In this document: positions 58,450 to 64,000 of the stretch, piece by piece
How positions within the stretch are numbered: the stretch's first letter is position 1
Layout: the number at the start of each line of letters is the position of its first letter
Assembly (NCBI GenBank): GCA_016716275.1
Contig: JADJWR010000001.1
Coordinates: forward strand, 558,001 to 622,000
Length of the DNA: 64,000 bases
Direction: 5' to 3'
Source: Burkholderiales bacterium
Lineage (GTDB): Bacteria > Pseudomonadota > Gammaproteobacteria > Burkholderiales > Burkholderiaceae_F
Notes under the pieces: model-generated
The model's database searches: none
What the model saw: the letters and a program-made list of their open reading frames with translations, nothing else
Told to the model about the DNA's origin: nothing
Made by a program: the position numbers and the translations under genes

Positions 58450-60585
58450 ATGACTTTCCTCGTCCGTACTTTGCTGGCGGCCCTGCTGGTCGTTGCCGCC
58501 GCCTTCCAGGGCAGCGTCGCGCAGCCGGTGCGCGTCGACCATGCCGAGGCCGAACTGGTCGCCGCCACCGACGCGATCGTTCCCGGTCAGCCGCTGTCGG
58601 CCGGCCTGCTGATCCGGCACGACCCCCATTGGCATACCTACTGGCGGGTTCCCGGCGACTCGGGCCTGCCGACGACGATCGACTGGCGGCTGCCCGCCGG
58701 GTTCGCCGCCGGGCCGATCGAGTGGCCGGTGCCGAAGCGCCTGCCGATCGGCCCGCTGATGAACTTCGGCTACGAGGGCGAACTGCTGCTGCCGGTGAGA
58801 ATCACCGTGCCGGCGGACGCCGCGGTCGGCCAGACCGTGCAGCTGAAGGCGCGCGCCGACTGGCTGATCTGCAAGGAGGTCTGCATTCCCGGCGGTGCCG
58901 ATCTGCAGCTCGCCCTGCCGGTGAAGGCGGCGGCATCGCCGTCGGGCTTCGCGCCGCTGTTCGCCAGCACCCGGGCACAGGTTCCGCAGCCGACCACGCT
59001 GGCGGCGGCCTCGGCGACGATCGACGGCGGCCGCATCCGACTCGCCTTCAAGCCGGCGGCGCCACTGCGGCAGCTGGAGTTCTTCCCGATTGAGGAAGCG
59101 CGCATCGAGCCGGCCGCTGCGCAGACGCTGCGCGACGATGCCGAGGGCGCTGCGCTTTATCTCACCGCGGTGCAGCCGGTAGCGGCCGAGTTCGCCCGCC
59201 TGAAAGGCGTGCTGGTCGCCAACGGCGGACCGGCCGCAGCAGATCGCGGCGGCTGGGCGGGCGAGGTCGATCTGCCGCTCGTTGCTGGCGTGGTGCCGCA
59301 GGCGGCGCCGGCCACGGCGTCCGCGTCGACGGCCGGTGCCACGGCAGTGACGTTCTGGGTGGCGCTGGCCGGTGCGTTCGTCGGCGGCCTGATCCTCAAC
59401 CTGATGCCCTGCGTGTTCCCGGTGCTGTCGCTGAAGCTGCTCAGTCTGATGCAGCACCAGCGCGCCGGCAACGAAGCGCATCTGCCGCACGCCTCGCTGC
59501 GCGCCCACGGCGGCGCCTTCGCCGCCGGCGTGCTCGCCTGCTTCGTGCTGCTTGCCGCGCTGCTCATCGCGCTGCGCGCGGCCGGCGAGCAGCTCGGCTG
59601 GGGTTTCCAGCTGCAGACGCCGTGGGTGATTGCCGGCCTGACGCTGCTGTTCTTCCTGATCGGCCTGAACCTGCTCGGTGCCTTCGAGTTCAGTTTCGGC
59701 GGCGCGCTGGCCTCGAGCGGCGCGGCGCAGCGCCTGCAGGGCGACCGGCTGAGCGGCAGCTTCGCCACCGGCGTGCTGGCGGTGGTGGTGGCGGCCCCGT
59801 GCACGGCGCCGTTCATGGGCGCTGCGCTCGGCTACGCGGTGACGCAGCCGGCGCCGGTCGCGCTGGCGGTGTTCGCCATGCTCGGTGCCGGGATGGCGGC
59901 GCCTTACGTGGCGCTGACCTGGATGCCGGCGCTGCTCAGGCGGCTGCCGCGCCCCGGGGTGTGGATGCTGCGCTTCAGGCAGGTGATGGCCTTCCCGATG
60001 TTCGCCACCTGCGTCTGGCTGCTGTGGGTGCTGGCACAGCAGATCGGCGTCGATGCGGTGGCGCTGGTGCTCGGCGGACTGGTGCTCACCGCGCTGGCCG
60101 CCTGGGCAGCCGGCCTGGCGCAGTCCGGCGCCAGGCGCTGGCGCTGGGTCGCGCTGGCGGTGGCGCCGCTGGCGCTGTACGGCGTGTTCGGCATGACCCT
60201 GCCGGGGTCGGCACCGGCGCCCGGCGAACTGGAACGGGGCGCGAACGCCGCCGGCTGGCAGGCCTGGAGCCGCGCCACCCAGGAGGCCAGGGTGGCTGCC
60301 GGCACGCCGGTGTTCGTCGACTTCACCGCCGCCTGGTGCGTCACCTGCCAGGCGAACAAGCGCCTGGTGCTGGCCAGCGATGCCGTTCGCGCGGCGTTCG
60401 CGCAGCGCGGCGTCACGCTGCTGCGCGCCGACTGGACCAGCCGCGACGACGAGATCACCCGCGAACTGGCCCGCTTCAACCGCAACGGGGTGCCGCTGTA
60501 CGTCCTCTACGGAGGCGGCACCACCCAGGTGCTGCCCGAACTGCTCACCGAGCGCATCGTGCTCGATGCGCTCGGCCGCCTCTGA
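58450..60585 (+). CDS. DsbD/ScsB-type protein-disulfide reductase
   Basis: A 711-residue thiol-disulfide transporter that moves electrons from cytosolic thioredoxin to the periplasm. After a signal peptide (LLAALLVVAAAFQGSVA-Q) comes an N-terminal domain with HDPHWHTYWRVPGDSGLP and WLICKEVCIPGGADLQ (the CKEVC pair), typical of the ScsB-like branch. The eight-helix core carries its two redox cysteines in ILNLMPCVFPVLSLKLL and VAAPCTAPFMGAALGYA. The C-terminal thioredoxin-like domain has C630 and C633 in AAWCVTCQANKRL. The ScsB-like N-terminus differs from E. coli DsbD. A redoxin gene follows after 24 bp and may be a partner. Confidence 0.9.
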   Translation: MTFLVRTLLAALLVVAAAFQGSVAQPVRVDHAEAELVAATDAIVPGQPLSAGLLIRHDPHWHTYWRVPGDSGLPTTIDWRLPAGFAAGPIEWPVPKRLPIGPLMNFGYEGELLLPVRITVPADAAVGQTVQLKARADWLICKEVCIPGGADLQLALPVKAAASPSGFAPLFASTRAQVPQPTTLAAASATIDGGRIRLAFKPAAPLRQLEFFPIEEARIEPAAAQTLRDDAEGAALYLTAVQPVAAEFARLKGVLVANGGPAAADRGGWAGEVDLPLVAGVVPQAAPATASASTAGATAVTFWVALAGAFVGGLILNLMPCVFPVLSLKLLSLMQHQRAGNEAHLPHASLRAHGGAFAAGVLACFVLLAALLIALRAAGEQLGWGFQLQTPWVIAGLTLLFFLIGLNLLGAFEFSFGGALASSGAAQRLQGDRLSGSFATGVLAVVVAAPCTAPFMGAALGYAVTQPAPVALAVFAMLGAGMAAPYVALTWMPALLRRLPRPGVWMLRFRQVMAFPMFATCVWLLWVLAQQIGVDAVALVLGGLVLTALAAWAAGLAQSGARRWRWVALAVAPLALYGVFGMTLPGSAPAPGELERGANAAGWQAWSRATQEARVAAGTPVFVDFTAAWCVTCQANKRLVLASDAVRAAFAQRGVTLLRADWTSRDDEITRELARFNRNGVPLYVLYGGGTTQVLPELLTERIVLDALGRL

Positions 60586-60609
60586 AACCGACTCGACATG
60601 GAGACGACG

Positions 60610-61218
60610 ATGCTGCGACGCGCCTTCCTTGCCACCGCCCTGCTTGCCGCTGCTCCCCTGCCGGCGCTGGCCCAGCCGATGCCCGGCCAGCCGGCGCCGG
60701 CGTTCGTCCTGACCGACCTCGACGGCCGCCGGGTCTCGCTCGCCGACCTGAAGGGCAAGTACGTCGTTCTCGAGTGGACCAACCCGTCGTGCCCGTTCGT
60801 GCAGAAGCACTACGGCAGCGGCAACATGCAGTCGCTGCAGAAGCGCTTCACCGGCGAGGGCGTGCAGTGGATCGTCATCAATTCGACGGCCGCCGCGCAC
60901 TCTGAGTACCTGAAGCCGGCCGAGCAGAAGGCCTGGCTGCAAAAGCAGGGGGCGGCGGCCACCGTTGCCGCGCTCGACGCCGACGGCAAGGTGGGGCGCG
61001 CCTACGCCGCCAAGGTCACGCCGCACATGTACCTGATCGATCCGAACGGCGTGCTGGTCTACGCCGGCGCGATCGACGACAAGCGCAGCGCCAACCCGGC
61101 CGACGTGAAGACCGCCAGCAACTACCTGGTGCAGGCCTTCGCCGACCTGCGCGCCGGCCGGGCGGTGTCGGCGGCGTCGACGCAGGCCTACGGCTGCACG
61201 ATCAAGTACGACGACTGA
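60610..61218 (+). CDS. Exported thioredoxin/AhpC-TSA-like redoxin
   Basis: A 202-residue periplasmic redoxin. The signal peptide ends near LPALA-Q. The fold starts PAPAFVLTDLDGRRVSLADL, then VVLEWTNPSCPFVQKHYGS with a single active-site cysteine C61 (PxCPF instead of CxxC), and the cis-Pro loop is in AAKVTPHMYLIDPNGVLVY. One further cysteine lies near the C-terminus (YGCTIKYD). This matches single-Cys redoxins often found beside DsbD/ScsB genes, probably peroxiredoxin-like and reduced by the upstream DsbD-type protein. GGAG lies 6 bp before ATG 60610; the in-frame ATG at 60598 overlaps that ribosome site. Confidence 0.85.
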   Translation: MLRRAFLATALLAAAPLPALAQPMPGQPAPAFVLTDLDGRRVSLADLKGKYVVLEWTNPSCPFVQKHYGSGNMQSLQKRFTGEGVQWIVINSTAAAHSEYLKPAEQKAWLQKQGAAATVAALDADGKVGRAYAAKVTPHMYLIDPNGVLVYAGAIDDKRSANPADVKTASNYLVQAFADLRAGRAVSAASTQAYGCTIKYDD

Positions 61219-61242
61219 CCGGTGTCGGCCGGCGACCGCCGG

Positions 61243-62718
61243 TCAGCCGTTGTCGTAGACCCACTGCAGCAGCGCGTCGTGCGCCGCCTGGCCGCTGCGC
61301 GCGTTGGCATGGTTGATGATCGCCACCACGACGTAGCGGCGGCCGCTGGCGGCGTGCACGTAGCCGGCGACGGCGCGCACCTCGGCCAGCAGGCCGGTCT
61401 TGATGTGGGCGCTGCCGGCGGCGCCATTGCGCTTGCGCATCGTGCCGTCGGCGCCGGCCAGCGGCAGCGAGGACATCAGCTCGGGCATCAGCGGACTGGC
61501 GAAGGCGTGGCGCAGCAGGCGCGCCAGGCTGGCCGCCGACAGCCGCTCGACGCGCGACAGGCCCGCGCCGTTGTCCAGCACCAGTTCGGGCATCGCCAGG
61601 CCGCGATCGTCGAGCCAGGTGCGGATGGCGGCTTCGGCGCGCGCTGAACTGGCGGCCTGCCGGCCGCCGTCGGTGCCCAGCGTCAGGTAGATCTGCCGTG
61701 CCATCACGTTGTTGCTGAACTTGTTGACGTCGCGGATCACCTCGGCCAGCGGCGCCGATTCATGCACTGCCACGCGGCGCGCGTCGGCCGGCACGGCGGC
61801 CTCGCGCAGCCGGCCGCTCCAGGCGCCGCCGGCGCCGCTCCACAGCGAGGAGAAGGCAGCGGCGAAGTAGCGGCCGTGGTCGAGCAGCGACAGGTGCCAC
61901 GACTGCTCGCCGCAGGAAAGCGGGTAGGCGCCGCGGAACAGCGGCGCCGTCGGGTCGGAGAAGTCCGCCTGCAGCTTCGCTCGCCAGTCGACGCAGGGCC
62001 CGTCGGCGCCGCGCACGGCCGCCGGCAGCCTGATGCCGGCCAGCGGCGGGATGGCAACGATGCGGGCACTGCGGGTCTGCGGGTCCGGCACGAAGCCGAG
62101 CGAGACCGCCTTGAAGTTCAGCAGCAGCGCATCGGGCCCGGCGTTGTAGGGGCGGAGCCGTTCGCCGTCGAACTCGGCCGGATCGTGGCCGACAGGCTCG
62201 AAGGCCGAGCGGTCGAGCACCAGGTCGCCGCGGATCTCGCGGATCCCGTAGCCGCGGATCCGCTGGACCATCAGCCACAGGCTCTCGATGACCAGGCTGG
62301 GATCGCCGCCGCCGCGGATCACCAGGTCGCCCTCGAGCACGTCGCGGCGCAGCGCCCCGGTGACGAAGGCCTCGGTGCGCCAGGTGTGCGCCGGACCGAG
62401 CAGGTCGAGCGCCGCATAGGTTGTCACGAGCTTCATCGTCGAGGCCGGGTTCATCGGCTGCGACGCGTTGGCCTCGATCGTCACGCCGTCGGCCAGCGGC
62501 AGCACCACGATCGACGACGCGGCGGGCGGTATCGCCGCATTGCGCAGGGCGGCGCTCACCGCTTCAGGCACCGGCCGGCGCGTCGTCGCCTCCTGTGCCG
62601 AGGCGAGCGCGAAGGGCAGGGCGAGCGCGGCGAGCATCACCCTGGCGAGGCGTCGCGCCGCCGTCGACAGGAACCGACAGCGCGCGCCCGCGACGATGTC
62701 GTTGCGGGACGAGGGCAT
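61243..62718 (-). CDS. dacB: D-alanyl-D-alanine carboxypeptidase/endopeptidase (PBP4 family)
   Basis: A 491-residue penicillin-binding protein of the S13 family acting on peptidoglycan in the periplasm. A signal peptide (MLAALALPFALASA) precedes the domain. The three motifs are S93-T-M-K96 in NPASTMKLVTTYAALDLLGP, SNN in VNKFSNNVMARQIYLTLG, and KTG in AHIKTGLLAEVRAVAGYV. Length fits the family, whose middle insertion (about residues 150-290) is present. ATG 62718 gives a rather long N-terminal part before the signal peptide, and no strong ribosome site is seen, so a later start is possible. Confidence 0.9.
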   Translation of the reverse strand: MPSSRNDIVAGARCRFLSTAARRLARVMLAALALPFALASAQEATTRRPVPEAVSAALRNAAIPPAASSIVVLPLADGVTIEANASQPMNPASTMKLVTTYAALDLLGPAHTWRTEAFVTGALRRDVLEGDLVIRGGGDPSLVIESLWLMVQRIRGYGIREIRGDLVLDRSAFEPVGHDPAEFDGERLRPYNAGPDALLLNFKAVSLGFVPDPQTRSARIVAIPPLAGIRLPAAVRGADGPCVDWRAKLQADFSDPTAPLFRGAYPLSCGEQSWHLSLLDHGRYFAAAFSSLWSGAGGAWSGRLREAAVPADARRVAVHESAPLAEVIRDVNKFSNNVMARQIYLTLGTDGGRQAASSARAEAAIRTWLDDRGLAMPELVLDNGAGLSRVERLSAASLARLLRHAFASPLMPELMSSLPLAGADGTMRKRNGAAGSAHIKTGLLAEVRAVAGYVHAASGRRYVVVAIINHANARSGQAAHDALLQWVYDNG

Positions 62719-62761
62719 CGGTGAAGCTTAGTCGCCGGCCTGCCGCATGAGCGGCCGGGAC

Positions 62762-63622
62762 TCAGCGATTCAGCACGGCCGACAGGCGGCGCCTGAACGA
62801 CGACACCAGTTGCGGCTGGCCGGCCGCGAGGTCGAACACCGACAGCATCAGCCGCCGGCCGACGTCGTCGCCGAAGGCCCGGTCGCGCTCGACGATCGCC
62901 AGCAGCTGCTCGAGCGCCGGTTGGTAGTCGCGCTGCGCCACCAGCGCATTGGCCAGGTCGAGCCGCGCCTGCAGGTCGGCCGGGTCGGCCACGATGCGCC
63001 GCTGCAGCACCTCGACCGCCGGCAGTTCGGCGGCGCGGCTTTGGCTGCGCAGCTGGATGTCCAGGGCGATCCAGCGCGGCTCGAGTTTGCCGGCCGCCGA
63101 GACGCCCTCGAGGCAGTCGGATGCCTCCGCCAGTCGGCCGGCCTCCGACGAGTGCTCGAGCAGCAGTCGTGCGAGATCCAGGCGCGTCAGGTCGCGCTCC
63201 GGATCGAGCGCCAGCGCGGCGCGCAGCGCGCTCGCCGCGCCGGCCACCGCGCCGGCCTCGAGAAGTTCGGCCGCCTTGCGCCGCTGCGTCTCGGCCGGAT
63301 CGGGCAGCAGCCGACCGACGAACTGGCGCAGGGCGTCGGCGGCAAGCACGCCGACGAACGAGTCGACCGGCTGGCCGGCGACGAAGGCGACCACGAAGGG
63401 AATGCTGCGCACGCCGAAGCGCGCTGCCAGCTCCTGGTTCTCGTCGACGTTGACCTTGACGACCTTCAGTCGTCCCTTGTGCTCGGACTCGACTGTCGCC
63501 AGCAGCGGCGACAGCGTCCGGCAGGGACCGCACCAGGGCGCCCAGAAGTCGACCAGCACGGCTCCGTCGTGCGACGCGTCGATCACGTCGCCGGTGAAGT
63601 TTTCCTGTGTCGTGTCCAGCAT
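62762..63622 (-). CDS. Thioredoxin with TPR extension (CnoX/YbbN type)
   Basis: A 286-residue protein: an N-terminal thioredoxin domain with the normal active site C31-G-P-C34 (VLVDFWAPWCGPCRTLSP) and cis-Pro RSIPFVVAFVAGQP, then helical repeats (AGAASALRAALALDPERDL; ADLQARLDLANALVAQRDY). This is the layout of CnoX/YbbN chaperedoxins, which hold oxidised proteins for GroEL/DnaK. E. coli YbbN has SxxC instead of CxxC, so this one should be redox-active. ATG 63622 has GGAGG upstream, and the slightly longer frame is not needed. It lies 43 bp before dacB on the same strand. Confidence 0.9.
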   Translation of the reverse strand: MLDTTQENFTGDVIDASHDGAVLVDFWAPWCGPCRTLSPLLATVESEHKGRLKVVKVNVDENQELAARFGVRSIPFVVAFVAGQPVDSFVGVLAADALRQFVGRLLPDPAETQRRKAAELLEAGAVAGAASALRAALALDPERDLTRLDLARLLLEHSSEAGRLAEASDCLEGVSAAGKLEPRWIALDIQLRSQSRAAELPAVEVLQRRIVADPADLQARLDLANALVAQRDYQPALEQLLAIVERDRAFGDDVGRRLMLSVFDLAAGQPQLVSSFRRRLSAVLNR

Positions 63623-63696
63623 TGCGCACCTCCACGCCGGCATATCGGGGCGGCGGGCGGCAGTACAAGGGCGCGGCGCGCGGTCGCCGGCGGCCG

Positions 63697-64000
63697 TCAG
63701 GTCATCAGGTGCATCAGGCCGAGGCCGGCGCGGCGATGATGGCCGAAGCCGTGGCAGAGCCGGTACTTGAACGACTCCGGCTCGGCGACCTCGAGCGCCC
63801 CCTCGATCTGCGCATAGTCGATCTTGACCTTCTGCGCCTTGTGGGCGAAGCGCAGCGTCTGCATCGACACGTCGAGCATCAGCGGCGTGAAGCCGTACCT
63901 CAGCGCGCTGGCGCGCAGCCAGGCCTCGACGTCCTCGCGGGTGGCGTACGGCTCGATCTTCTTCTCGTTGCCGGCGATCTTCACCCGGCCGGCACAGACC
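63697..64000 (-). CDS. Cas6e-like protein, C-terminal fragment (cut by window edge)
   Basis: The last 101 residues of a gene whose start lies beyond the window; the frame is open to the edge (VCAGRVKIAGNEK at its visible start). The pattern ATREDVEAWLRASALRYGF, IDYAQIEGALEVAEPESF, then LCHGFGHHRRAGLGLMHL follows the C-terminal half of Cas6e/CasE RNA endonucleases. In those, a helix 'WLxxRxxxxGF', a strand 'FxGxLxVxDPxxF' and the glycine-rich loop 'GIGxxRAFGxGLL' end the protein. Cas6e cuts CRISPR precursor RNA in type I-E Cascade. The usual AFGCG is AGLGL here. No CRISPR repeats are visible inside the window. The call is by pattern only. Confidence 0.6.
   Translation of the reverse strand, partial: VCAGRVKIAGNEKKIEPYATREDVEAWLRASALRYGFTPLMLDVSMQTLRFAHKAQKVKIDYAQIEGALEVAEPESFKYRLCHGFGHHRRAGLGLMHLMT

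Noticed and set aside
63623..63696. CRISPR repeats next to the Cas6e-like gene
   Set aside because: No direct repeats are visible in the short gap inside the window.

Overview
The window is GC-rich (about 70 %) bacterial chromosome, densely coding, with no rRNA, tRNA, phage or insertion sequence that I can recognise. Gene content points to a betaproteobacterium of the Rhodocyclales/Burkholderiales kind. The evidence is a rubredoxin gene next to a pilG-H-I-J-L type IV pilus chemotaxis operon with hemL divergent from it, class-2 pyrF, an AapJQMP amino-acid transporter and a DUF3025 gene. This placement is inferred from gene content and order only.

Left part (1-20900), mainly metabolism and transport. 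A fatty-acid beta-oxidation operon (acyl-CoA dehydrogenase end, FadN-like dehydrogenase/hydratase, thiolase, enoyl-CoA hydratase, thioesterase, SGNH hydrolase, SDR) closes with a rho-independent terminator near 7000. It is followed by a small HMA-like protein, a DUF808 membrane protein, a PQQ-type sugar dehydrogenase lipoprotein, an amidase, a helical DUF protein, a YciA thioesterase overlapping an SDR, an Atm1-type ABC exporter, the aapJ-Q-M-P operon with a hairpin-rich gap after aapJ, and a Bcr/CflA drug exporter.

Middle (20998-33572) is the most unusual part. A 904-residue SARP-like regulator (winged helix, BTAD, AAA ATPase, helical repeats) is followed by ten genes on the same strand, nearly all predicted to be exported. 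They include a papain-family protease, a protein with four CPPG cysteine repeats, an 812-residue secreted protein with a Pro/Ala linker, a CsgG-like lipoprotein and a protein with a CARDB-like domain. Three intergenic sites carry the same element: TGTGWCGC and TGTAACGGC exactly 11 bp apart, then a TAnnnT box starting 8 bp after the second repeat. That is the geometry known for SARP-activated promoters. I propose this as a regulated secreted/surface system. It matches no named system I know.

Right-centre (33688-47130). A membrane-fused spermidine-synthase-like protein precedes a lower-GC subtilisin-like protease. An mdeB-mdeA/mdeR locus for methionine catabolism follows, with gamma-lyase, 2-oxo-acid dehydrogenase E1 and a divergent Lrp-type regulator. 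Next come an M23 peptidase, pyrC, a DUF3025 gene, a DenD-like epimerase and pyrF.

Right end (47235-64000) holds the pil chemotaxis operon, whose ChpA/PilL kinase gene is split by an apparent frameshift near 50205. After it come rubredoxin, hemL, a DsbD/ScsB-type reductase with a partner redoxin, a PBP4-type carboxypeptidase and a CnoX-like thioredoxin. The window ends inside a gene whose C-terminus resembles the Cas6e CRISPR endoribonuclease, so a CRISPR-Cas locus may start just beyond it.
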